From Nibrella saemangeumensis (GTDB taxonomy: Bacteria > Bacteroidota > Bacteroidia > Cytophagales > Spirosomataceae), in NCBI RefSeq assembly GCF_039541915.1, contig NZ_BAABHD010000024.1, positions 345,560 to 409,559 of the forward strand: a stretch of 64,000 nt of DNA. The letters run 5' to 3'. The position numbers and the translations under genes were made by a program. Below, in pieces: positions 9,397-17,408 of this stretch. The notes under the pieces are model-generated. The model was given only the letters and a program-made list of their open reading frames with translations, was not told the origin of the DNA and ran no database searches. The number at the start of each line of letters is the position of its first letter. Position 1 is the stretch's first letter.

Positions 9397-10932
9397 ATGA
9401 AAAAGATTTTATACCTACTACCTCTGCTGCTGTTGTTCAGTTGCAAAGAGGATTTTCTTGACCGGGGCTCCCTGACCCAACTCGCCGAGGGTAACTTCTG
9501 GCAAAACGAAAAAGATGCTCAACTGGGCATCAACGGGATCTATGATGTACTCCAATCCAGGGTACTGTACAGCGGTAACCTGAACGGTTCTGCGGGGATA
9601 CCGCAGCACGACAGCTTTGCGGATAATACGTTCAACAACTATAAGTTTGAAGGGCCGGGTAATTTCGTGGAGGCCCGGGTTGATCCGTCGACCAGCTTCT
9701 TCAATGAGTTCTGGACCGCCAACTACCGGGGTATTGCCCGCGCCAACAATGCCATCACCAATATTGAGCGTATTCCCAAAGAGGCTATCAGCGCTGACGT
9801 TAAAGCCCAGTTACTGGGACAGGCGCGTTTTCTGCGGGCTTTGTTCTACATGAATCTGGCGGTTCATTTCGAGGAAGTACCCCTTATTTTACAGGTTCAG
9901 TCGTTGCAGGAAGCCTACGTACCCAAGAATACCAACAAGGAGGTGTCGGACCAAATCATCGCCGACCTGAAATTTGCCGGCGAATCACTGCCCACTACGT
10001 ACCCGGCTGCCCAGTATGGCTACGCTACCAAAGGAGCGGCCCTGTCATTGCTGGCCCGTTTTCAGTTGTACCTGAAAAACTACCAGGAAGTGGTAGCCCT
10101 GACGAGCCAGGTACTTACCCTCGGCTACAGCCTGAACAGCAGCTACGAGCAGCTGTTTACCGAAGCCGGGGAAAAGTCTAAGGAGGTTGTATTCGCCGTG
10201 CGTTTTTTGCAGGATCAGTCCGATAACGGGGAGACGTTCTCGGCTACCTTTACGGGAATACCGAAAGTGAATGTGCAGCCCTTACGTAACCTGGTCAATG
10301 ATTACTACGCCACCGACGGGCTACCCATCACCAGGTCCCCCCTGTATAAAGCGGCTACCCCAAAACTGAACCGGGACCCGCGCCTGGCGGCTTCGGTTTA
10401 CTTTAAGGACGACATCTTCCTGACCGACCTGAATCGACCCTTTACCGGCAATACGGCCACTACGTTCGGGCTGAAAAAATATATCCGCAATAGCCCCTCG
10501 ACCAGTGGTGTCGGGGTAGGCTCGCCGGGCGGACAGGACTTTTACGTAATTCGCTACGCCGATGTGCTGCTGATGCGGGCCGAAGCACTGATAGAAACCA
10601 ACCAGCTTCCCGACGTTTATTCCCTGGTCAACCAGGTGCGGGCACGGGTGAAAATGCCAAAGGTAGAAGACGTGGAAGGGTCGGGCCTCTCGCAGGCGGC
10701 CCTCAGGGATATTGTCCGGCACGAACGTCGCGTTGAACTGGCTTTTGAAGGCTTGCGCTTCTTCGACGTAAAGCGCTGGGGTGAAGTGGAGGCCGCCTAT
10801 AAGCGGGCCACCGATGATCGGGTGGCAGCCTACAGACCCGTTTACCGGGGACGCATGTCGGAGGTATTTCCGATTCCGCAGTCCGAAATCGACGCCAACA
10901 AAAGTCTGGCGCAGCACCCGGACTGGAAGTAG
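9397..10932 (+). CDS. susD: SusD/RagB-type surface glycan-binding lipoprotein
   Basis: A 511-residue lipoprotein that caps the SusC barrel and binds the glycan at the cell surface. The signal peptide ends in LLLFSC with lipobox Cys16, followed by KED, the acidic pattern usual after the lipid Cys of surface-exported lipoproteins. Family signatures include the FWTANYRGIARANN helix, QARFLRALFYMNLA, and the C-terminal block with HERRVELAFEG and RFFDVKRWGE; the protein ends IDANKSLAQHPDWK. It begins 4 bases after the SusC stop. A stable hairpin follows before the next sulfatase gene. Confidence 0.96.
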   Translation: MKKILYLLPLLLLFSCKEDFLDRGSLTQLAEGNFWQNEKDAQLGINGIYDVLQSRVLYSGNLNGSAGIPQHDSFADNTFNNYKFEGPGNFVEARVDPSTSFFNEFWTANYRGIARANNAITNIERIPKEAISADVKAQLLGQARFLRALFYMNLAVHFEEVPLILQVQSLQEAYVPKNTNKEVSDQIIADLKFAGESLPTTYPAAQYGYATKGAALSLLARFQLYLKNYQEVVALTSQVLTLGYSLNSSYEQLFTEAGEKSKEVVFAVRFLQDQSDNGETFSATFTGIPKVNVQPLRNLVNDYYATDGLPITRSPLYKAATPKLNRDPRLAASVYFKDDIFLTDLNRPFTGNTATTFGLKKYIRNSPSTSGVGVGSPGGQDFYVIRYADVLLMRAEALIETNQLPDVYSLVNQVRARVKMPKVEDVEGSGLSQAALRDIVRHERRVELAFEGLRFFDVKRWGEVEAAYKRATDDRVAAYRPVYRGRMSEVFPIPQSEIDANKSLAQHPDWK

Positions 10933-10970
10933 CCGGCGTCGACCAATCGTTTAAGAATCTTTAAAACGCT

Positions 10971-11023
10971 CCCCTTTATGGTTCGCTTAGTCTGTGTCAA
11001 CAGCGGAGCTAATCATAAAGGGG
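10971..11023 (+). other. Hairpin between susD and the second sulfatase gene
   Basis: CCCCTTTATG (10971-10980) is perfectly complementary to CATAAAGGGG (11014-11023). The pairing extends inward with two mismatches to about 17 bases, leaving a loop of roughly 20. There is no T-run. It could be a partial terminator or a processing site that sets the ratio of susCD to the downstream sulfatase. It also covers an upstream in-frame ATG at 10978, an argument against using that codon as the sulfatase start. Confidence 0.5.
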
Positions 11024-11040
11024 GATTACTCATTATCCCG

Positions 11041-12462
11041 ATGATAAAAATCCTCTCTGCTGTGCTGGCCGGTTGCCTGTATTTTGGCTGGAATCATGAC
11101 TTCGCCCACCATTCGCGGGCTCCCCTCGTACCACCGCCCAACATCATCGTGATTTTGACGGACGACCAGGGTTATGCCGATGTGGGGTTTCACGGTAGCA
11201 CAGACATCCGTACCCCCAACATTGACCGAATAGCCCGCAACGGTGTGGTATGCACCGAGGGCTACGTATCCTTTGCCGTATGCGGCCCCAGCCGGGCGGG
11301 GCTGCTCACCGGACGCTATCAGGATCGCTTTGGGTTCTCGCGGAATCCGCTGGTAGCCCCAAATGACCCCGGCCAGGGCTTGCCTACTTCCGAGCAAACC
11401 CTGGCCGATCTGCTCAAAAAAGCAGACTATTCGACGGCCGTAATGGGTAAGTGGCACCTGGGTGCTCACCCCTCGCAGCACCCCAACCGGCGCGGTTTCG
11501 ATGAATTCTACGGCTTTCTGGGTGGTGGTCACCAGTACTTTCCCGAGAACTTGAAGCTGAAGGATCTTTCGGAAATAAAATCCGAGTATGACTCGTACCG
11601 GACCAAACTGATGCACAACACCAAACGGGTGGACGAGAACGAGTACCTGACGGATGCTCTCTCGCGGGAGGCCCTGCGGTTTATCCGGGAAAAGCAAAAC
11701 AAACCGTTCTGCCTGTACCTGGCTTACAATGCCCCCCACGCCCCCCTACAGGCTTCGGAGAAGTACCTGAGCCGGTTTCCGGACATTACGGACCCACGTC
11801 GGCGGACTTACGCGGCTATGGTCAGTGCCGTGGACGATGGGGTCGGCAACATCCTGGACTTGCTGGACGAGTTGAAACTGGACAGAAACACCATTGTCTT
11901 TTTTCTGTCGGACAACGGCGGCCCCACGCCCGACAATGCCTCGGACAATACACCGCTGCGGGGTAAAAAAGGGGATTTCTTTGAAGGCGGTATACGGGTA
12001 CCGTTTGCGGTGCAATGGCCCGGTAAAATTCCGGCGGGCAGTCGCTACAGCAACCCGGTTATTTCGCTGGATATTTTCGCCACGGCGGCAGCGGTAGCCA
12101 AGGTAAAGCCAAAAAACAGGCTGGATGGGGTGAACCTGATTCCCTTTCTGACCGGGCAAAACAAAGGCATTCCCCACGACTACCTGTTCTGGCGCAATGT
12201 TGATCAGAAAAGTCTGGCGGTACGTACCCGAAACGAAAAACTGATTGCCCAGCCCGATGCAGAGTTCCTGTATAGGCTCAAAGACGCTATTGGGGAGACG
12301 ACTAACCTGGCCAGACAGGACCTAAAAACACTGGAGAGGCTGAAAACCAGCGCGAACGACTGGAACCGGCAACTGCCGCCCCCCGCTTTTCTGGGCCTGA
12401 TGCAGGAAAAAGAATACAACCAGTCTCATCCCGAGCGCTTTAAGATTGTCGAGGATTTTTAG
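11041..12462 (+). CDS. Formylglycine-dependent sulfatase, lipoprotein
   Basis: An S1-type sulfatase of 473 residues, the second of the locus. I chose the ATG at 11041 because it directly opens a signal peptide with a good lipobox (VLAGC, Cys12). The alternative ATG at 10978 would add 21 polar residues before it and lies inside a hairpin. Metal-binding Asp41-Asp42 are in ILTDDQGYAD, formylglycine Cys81 in CGPSR followed by AGLLTGR, then MGKWHLG, and FLSDNGG with the lysine-bearing LRGKKGDFFEGG further on. The fold and spacing are complete. It follows susCD on the same strand and probably desulfates the same glycan. Which position or sugar it acts on cannot be told here. Confidence 0.92.
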   Translation: MIKILSAVLAGCLYFGWNHDFAHHSRAPLVPPPNIIVILTDDQGYADVGFHGSTDIRTPNIDRIARNGVVCTEGYVSFAVCGPSRAGLLTGRYQDRFGFSRNPLVAPNDPGQGLPTSEQTLADLLKKADYSTAVMGKWHLGAHPSQHPNRRGFDEFYGFLGGGHQYFPENLKLKDLSEIKSEYDSYRTKLMHNTKRVDENEYLTDALSREALRFIREKQNKPFCLYLAYNAPHAPLQASEKYLSRFPDITDPRRRTYAAMVSAVDDGVGNILDLLDELKLDRNTIVFFLSDNGGPTPDNASDNTPLRGKKGDFFEGGIRVPFAVQWPGKIPAGSRYSNPVISLDIFATAAAVAKVKPKNRLDGVNLIPFLTGQNKGIPHDYLFWRNVDQKSLAVRTRNEKLIAQPDAEFLYRLKDAIGETTNLARQDLKTLERLKTSANDWNRQLPPPAFLGLMQEKEYNQSHPERFKIVEDF

Positions 12463-12982
12463 GAATAGAAGACTCCGTATCTCGCCTGCCTGATTTTCTG
12501 GCCCTTCTCATTAGCGGCAAGCGAAGCGTCCTGCCACCGACTATTACATTCACCCGACCCTGGGCGCGGACATTAATAATGGAACGCCCAAATCCTGCCC
12601 CGTCTAAAGCTAGTGCGAAATCAGTGATAAGCCACTCTGACAAACTCACAATAATCACTGAGAACGTGATATAGATTCGTGAGATGTCAGATTGCGCCAT
12701 TAGCTGATTCAAGTGGACATTAGTGAGGTTCCTAGGGTAATCGTTACACTAAACGGTGTGGGCCGTGGTGAGCGTTTACCCATACGTACCAATCCCCTTA
12801 CCGTGCGCGAAACCGTTGGTCACTTCCGTCAAAAATTTTTGCAGTAGTCGGTGCAAATCCGGGTATTTGGCTAAATTACAAAGACATTACCAGCCCTAAA
12901 CCCCTATGAAGATTGCCTGTCGACTACTTTCGCGGTTCGATCTTAGTCCTGCTTCGTTGCTTGTGTCTGTAAAACTACGGTT
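12463..12982. other. 520-bp gap with no convincing gene
   Basis: No supported gene lies here. A minus-strand open frame of about 90 codons (12440-12712) has no recognisable motif, no signal peptide and Arg-rich composition unlike neighbouring proteins; it may be chance or a decayed remnant. A weak inverted pair CAGTGAT/ATCACTG occurs around 12620-12660. The last 150 bases, before the histidine kinase, are A/T-richer and should hold its promoter, but I see no clean consensus box. Confidence 0.5.
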
Positions 12983-14917
12983 ATGGAGCGGTCAGTAATG
13001 CAACTGCTGCTGGAGCGGGAAAACTACCGCTTCTATGCGGCTTCGATTGCCACCATGGCTGAGTTTACGCTTTCACTCCTGATCCTGGGTTATTTTTTAA
13101 GCCTGAAGGGCAAGACGCGGGACACTTGGCTGATGGTAGGGTACATGGGACTCAACCTGCTGGTGTATCTGGTCGATATTGGCGTCACTTCCAGTAAGCC
13201 TGCCGTCTATATGTACTTCCGGGTGGCCCACACGATTTTATTATCAGCACTAACCGTTTTCTGGACCTGGTGTGCTTACGCCTACCGGGGAAAACCAATG
13301 TATCGGGAAGCAATTAGTATAATTATACTGGAGACGGTAGGGCTGGGATGGTTAATCATCTATCAGAGCCGGAATATCACAAATCCTTCGTTTAACAGCG
13401 CTGTCTTTTATCCTTTTATTCTGGTTATTGGCATCCATGCCTGGACTGTCGTGGTGCTGTTGAGAAGGTCTGCTAAAAGGTTCAGGGAGCAGGAGCGTAT
13501 TAGGGAAAATACACCGATTAATCAGGCGAGGTCGGCCCGGTCGCTGCAAATACTGGCTTTGCTATTTGCCTGCTGGCTCTCCTTTGTTTTAGGGTCGATC
13601 ATATCCGTTTCTCCGCTTATCTACCACTTGGGTCAGATGGTGCTGCTTTTAGGAATCCTGATCCTGCATTTAAACTATGCCGAAGAAGTAACTACTTTTC
13701 AGGTAAAGCTGGTCTCCCTGCCCGTGGCTACCACGCTGGCGCTGCTGGGTATTCTCCCGTTTCTGCTGTATGGCGATTTGGCACCCGAAAACAAAGAGGG
13801 CGTCAATAATGCAACACTTCAAGACCAGCTTAGTGTTTTTGCCTGGTTGATTCCGGGGGCAACAATCTTTGTTCTGGTCGCGTTCGTCCTGTTTTATTGG
13901 ATTGGTCTGCTCAGACCATTGGGTAGGTTACTGTCGGCGGTCCGCCGGATTGAAGCTGGCGAGTTTGACACCCAAGTGCTGGTACTGAGTCAGGACGAAC
14001 TGGGGTATTTTGCCCGAAGTCTTCAGCGAATGGCCGCTTCGCTGAAGGTCTCCTACGATGAATTGGAAAACCGGGTAACTGAGCGAACGGCCGAATTACA
14101 GGCCTCCCTGGAGCAGTTAAAGGCCACCCAGACTCAGCTCATTCAAAAAGAAAAAATGGCTTCGCTGGGTGAACTGACGGCAGGCATAGCCCACGAAATT
14201 CAGAACCCGCTGAATTTCGTCAACAACCTCACCGAAGTGAGCCAGGAAATAGTAGGGGAATTAAAAGAAGAGGAAACCAAACCCAATCCGGACCCCGCCC
14301 TGCGGAAAGAATTACTGGGTGACCTGGAGGAGAGTTTGCAAAAGGTCAACCACCACGGTAAGCGGGCCGACAATATCGTTAAAGGGATGCTACAACACAG
14401 CCGCACTACCGGCGGAGAAAAGCAACCCACAGACCTCAATGCCCTGGCGGATGAATACCTGCGGCTGGCTTACCAGGGATTACGCGCCAAAGACCAGAGC
14501 TTAACCATTGCCTTTCGGCTCAATCTTGACCCAACTTTGGGCCGGGTAAACGTAGTGCCTCAAGAGATAGGGCGGGTGCTGCTGAACCTCTACAACAATG
14601 CGTTTTACGCCGTGCAGCAAAGAACCAGGAATCTAGCGCCAGGAGAAGGGGAACCTTATCAACCCCAGGTCGAAGTGAGCACGCTTCGGGAAAATGGCCA
14701 CGTGGAACTGCGTGTAAAAGATAACGGCACGGGTATTCCATCCGAGATTGTGGGCAAGATTTATCAACCCTTCTTTACAACCAAACCGGCTGGTCAAGGA
14801 ACGGGCCTAGGGTTGAGTCTTAGCTACGAAATTGTCACCAAGGGGCATGGAGGGGAAATCCGGGTAGCGTCTAAACCAGGGGAGTTTACTGAATTTGTGG
14901 TGCGCATACCTGGGTAA
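12983..14917 (+). CDS. Orphan membrane sensor histidine kinase
   Basis: A 644-residue histidine kinase with a multi-pass membrane N-terminus (roughly six or more hydrophobic segments before residue 310), a HAMP-like linker (about 308-360, RPLGRLLSAVRRIEAGEFD), a coiled coil, a HisKA domain with His404 in GIAHEIQNPL and an ATPase domain with NLYNNAFYAV, DNGTGIP and GTGLGLSLS. All catalytic boxes are intact. The HisKA type resembles cyanobacterial/Bacteroidota kinases with a long insert after the first helix. No response regulator gene is adjacent and the next genes are on the opposite strand, so its partner is elsewhere. A second ATG six codons in (VMQLLL) is also possible as start. Confidence 0.9.
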   Translation: MERSVMQLLLERENYRFYAASIATMAEFTLSLLILGYFLSLKGKTRDTWLMVGYMGLNLLVYLVDIGVTSSKPAVYMYFRVAHTILLSALTVFWTWCAYAYRGKPMYREAISIIILETVGLGWLIIYQSRNITNPSFNSAVFYPFILVIGIHAWTVVVLLRRSAKRFREQERIRENTPINQARSARSLQILALLFACWLSFVLGSIISVSPLIYHLGQMVLLLGILILHLNYAEEVTTFQVKLVSLPVATTLALLGILPFLLYGDLAPENKEGVNNATLQDQLSVFAWLIPGATIFVLVAFVLFYWIGLLRPLGRLLSAVRRIEAGEFDTQVLVLSQDELGYFARSLQRMAASLKVSYDELENRVTERTAELQASLEQLKATQTQLIQKEKMASLGELTAGIAHEIQNPLNFVNNLTEVSQEIVGELKEEETKPNPDPALRKELLGDLEESLQKVNHHGKRADNIVKGMLQHSRTTGGEKQPTDLNALADEYLRLAYQGLRAKDQSLTIAFRLNLDPTLGRVNVVPQEIGRVLLNLYNNAFYAVQQRTRNLAPGEGEPYQPQVEVSTLRENGHVELRVKDNGTGIPSEIVGKIYQPFFTTKPAGQGTGLGLSLSYEIVTKGHGGEIRVASKPGEFTEFVVRIPG

Positions 14918-14958
14918 AGGAGCGCATCAAAAAGTGTAAGCGGTTATTTCTTCCTGGT

Positions 14959-15213
14959 TTAGTCAAGCAGGGTTTTATAGGCCTGGCTATGTCGCACTTG
15001 ATTAAAGTCAGGACCCTGCAACTCCGCTACAAACCCTTCTTTCGTTACGATATGGTTCAAATGTTGTTTGGCTTTTTGCAAGTAGCTGAGGCCTAGTTGG
15101 GATTTACCACTCAACACATGCATTCGACCTATTTCAAACAGAATCATCGGATCATTAGGTGTTTTGGCGTTGTAGGCTTGTAAAATGGCCATCGCTTCCC
15201 CTGGCTTTTTCAA
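14959..15213 (-). pseudogene. TPR-like C-terminal fragment, no good start
   Basis: The frame encodes helical, TPR-like sequence (GEAMAILQAYNAKTPNDP and MILFEIGRMHVLSGKSQLGL) ending RHSQAYKTLLD. The only early starts are TTG at 15213 and an internal ATG at 15192. The frame stays open upstream to about 15302 with sensible residues (SLDFTAARLKKPGEA), so this looks like the tail of a larger protein that lost its front. It begins in the -1 frame exactly where the propeller lipoprotein gene ends, at an A8 run (see findings). It could be a truncated relic, an independent small protein started at TTG, or the -1 frameshift extension of the upstream gene. I favour a relic. Confidence 0.45.
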
Positions 15214-15278
15214 CCTGGCTGCGGTAAAATCCAGAGACCGGAAAAGGAACGTTTTTAATGCAGCTATACATACGTTCT

Positions 15279-16304
15279 TTACTTTTTTTTGAAATCTGTA
15301 ACCTTACTCCCATCATACCGATACACCCCATCAGCCCCGAACCATATACTCCCATCATTCGCTTCTAAAATCCCAAAAAGCATCCGGCCTTCATGGGGAT
15401 TTAGCTCAGTTACCGTCGGTGTTTTAGTGGACAAAGTTGCTGCCTCATACCGGGAAAGGACCCACCCCTGGGCTGTTTCTGAACTAGTCCAGATGTTGCC
15501 TTTTTTATCTTCGTAGATATACCCAACAAAATTCCGGGTGATGTTGGTGAAGGTGCGACCATCATAGCGCCATAGGCCATTAGTGCCACCCAGCCAGATA
15601 GTACCCGTTTTATCCTCGATGATCGAACGAACATTGGTAAAAGTCTGGCCCATATACGTTGTATTGGTAAATGTTTTACCGTCATACACGAAGGTATTGT
15701 CCCTAGTGCCAAACCAAAACCTGCCTGTTTTGTCTTCAATGATAGCATTGATTTCATGCGGGGGCCGGGTAAAATCCGGAAAAGGTACTCCGGTTCTATC
15801 TTCAAGTATAGAACCTCCATTCAGCCTGTAATTTCGAAAGGATTTTCCATCGTAATGGCTTACACCTCCATTAGCGCCGAACCAGACAGTGCCAAGTCTA
15901 TCCTCATAAATACAGACAATCTCATTATTAATAAGTCCGTCCCTGGTGGTGAAGTTTCGAAAGGATTTCCCATCGTAATAATAAACCCCTGAGCCAATCG
16001 AGCCAAACCATAAGTTGCCGTTTCTATCTTCTAACACCGAAAAAAAACGAGCCACACTGACCTTATTGGTGACATTGGTAAACGATGTGCCATTGTAGCG
16101 AAAAACACCATCAAAGGCAGCTATCCAAATATTACCCTTTCTATCTTGCCTGATCGTACGAGTGATCAGGTTAGGTCCATAGGCAGTAATGACTTCTTTA
16201 GTTTCGGACTTGATCGTGTCTGTTGGCAGGTTAGCCTTATTTTGCCCTTTACAGGAAGTGTAAAGAGCAACCAACAACAACGCATATACGAGTGCGGGTT
16301 TCAT
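15279..16304 (-). CDS. Two-component-regulator-type propeller lipoprotein
   Basis: A 341-residue lipoprotein consisting almost only of propeller repeats of the type seen at the front of HTCS proteins. The signal peptide ends LYTSC (lipobox Cys18). About seven repeats with NIWIAAFDGVFRYNG, NLWFGSIGSG and TVWFGANGGVSHYDG fill the rest, each containing an E-D-(R/K)-x-G turn and a YDGKSF strand. There is no kinase, membrane anchor or DNA-binding part, so it is a stand-alone sensor-like or ligand-binding blade protein of unknown partner. The gene is visibly more A/T-rich than its neighbours. It ends in AAAAAAAAG-TAA, a run that resembles the dnaX slippery site. The exported protein of the next entry lies upstream on the same strand, about 75 bases away. 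Confidence 0.85.
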   Translation of the reverse strand: MKPALVYALLLVALYTSCKGQNKANLPTDTIKSETKEVITAYGPNLITRTIRQDRKGNIWIAAFDGVFRYNGTSFTNVTNKVSVARFFSVLEDRNGNLWFGSIGSGVYYYDGKSFRNFTTRDGLINNEIVCIYEDRLGTVWFGANGGVSHYDGKSFRNYRLNGGSILEDRTGVPFPDFTRPPHEINAIIEDKTGRFWFGTRDNTFVYDGKTFTNTTYMGQTFTNVRSIIEDKTGTIWLGGTNGLWRYDGRTFTNITRNFVGYIYEDKKGNIWTSSETAQGWVLSRYEAATLSTKTPTVTELNPHEGRMLFGILEANDGSIWFGADGVYRYDGSKVTDFKKK

Positions 16305-16378
16305 TATTCGTTCTTTTAGAGGATTTTGCCACCATACGAAACATTAAACTCATGAAATGGATTTGCAACAACATTTCT

Positions 16379-16921
16379 TTAGCAACCGCCTTGGCGAGGG
16401 GCACGTTTATAAATCAGTTTACTATCCCGTTCTACATAGTCGCCCGTTACTATTGGATATGAATACTTGGGCGCGTGCGATACAGTATGGCTTCTTATGA
16501 TAATTTTGTCGTTAACGTTCAGGCTATGCAATTGCTGAAATTCATTAGACTTTTCCGGCCCAAAACTAAGAATATAATCGTCACCATTAATCCTGACCAT
16601 CACTCCGAAACCTAATCGTGAGCCTGGCGGAAGGGAAAGAGAGGTTACAACAGCCTCCATATTGGTAAAAGCACTTATATGCTTCCTTATTTTAGCTTCA
16701 CCGGCATACACTTTTTTACCTTCGGGAGACGCTTCCCATTTTTTGAACTTTATACCATCAGGGGTAGCCTCCCATTTTTTCAATGCAGATTTCCCTTCAG
16801 CAGCAGAGAGTGGCTTTGAGGTTGACTTTTTAGAAGCTTCATCTTTTATATCACGATTTGCAAATACTAGTCCGCTTATCACAACCAGCGGTAAGACGAG
16901 CGCATAAATATTTTTTTTCAT
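16379..16921 (-). CDS. Exported protein of unknown function with KWEA repeat
   Basis: A 180-residue protein that I do not recognise. An N-terminal signal sequence (KKNIYALVLPLVVISGLVFA) is followed by a lysine-rich region with an imperfect internal duplication, KKWEATPDGIKF and KKWEASPEGKKV (about residues 48-71). The second half looks like a small beta domain (LGFGVMVRINGDDYILSFG, then VNDKIIIRSHTVSHA) and ends in QGGC. It could bind a ligand or nucleic acid in an OB-like fold, but nothing proves that. Base composition is clearly more A/T-rich than flanking genes, like the propeller lipoprotein next to it, hinting at a shared foreign origin. Confidence 0.7.
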   Translation of the reverse strand: MKKNIYALVLPLVVISGLVFANRDIKDEASKKSTSKPLSAAEGKSALKKWEATPDGIKFKKWEASPEGKKVYAGEAKIRKHISAFTNMEAVVTSLSLPPGSRLGFGVMVRINGDDYILSFGPEKSNEFQQLHSLNVNDKIIIRSHTVSHAPKYSYPIVTGDYVERDSKLIYKRAPRQGGC

Positions 16922-17408
16922 ATTTTTTAGAGATTTAATTAAAATAAATACTCGTTTAAGGATATCAACAAAGCTAAAAGTTTCTATCCTGTCGCCGGTT
17001 AATGACCTGTAAAAGAATGTTAACGAAACGTAAAAGCTACTTTTACAGACTGCTGTCTCACAAAAACGCTTCGATGGGACACATAATAGTATATCTCCAA
17101 CTCATGCTATCCATGGTAACCCTACCGGCCGGGGAGGTGAAGTCTCCTAATTGAACCCAGAAATACAGCTTGGGTAACCGGCTTATCAGCGCGTAGCGCT
17201 TACCAATAACAAGGTTCACCAGCTTTTAGTCAACTCTTTTCAGGACGAAACACATGGTTACCCAGGCAACTCATGTTGACTGACCTGTTCGGTTTACATG
17301 GAAACAGGACCAGACCCCATTTATTAAAGTAATTGATGAGATTGACGGTAGCCGGCTATACGTTTGCATCGGTTTTTGCGTAATTTACCTGTTCAACAAT
17401 AGGGCCTA
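16922..17408. other. 487-bp divergent intergenic region
   Basis: This region separates the minus-strand exported-protein gene from the plus-strand second HTCS and must carry both promoters. It contains one small perfect hairpin, GTAAAAG-CTA-CTTTTAC (17030-17046). A 26-codon open frame at about 17074-17154 (starting MGHIIVYLQL) has no supporting signal. I see no other gene, no repeat family and no clear -7 box. Confidence 0.5.

Noticed and set aside
10978..11040. Upstream ATG for the second sulfatase
   Set aside because: It would place 21 polar residues before the signal peptide and lipobox, and it lies in the hairpin.
12440..12712. A 90-codon minus-strand frame as a small gene
   Set aside because: It overlaps the end of the sulfatase gene, has no known motif and no likely ribosome or promoter signal.
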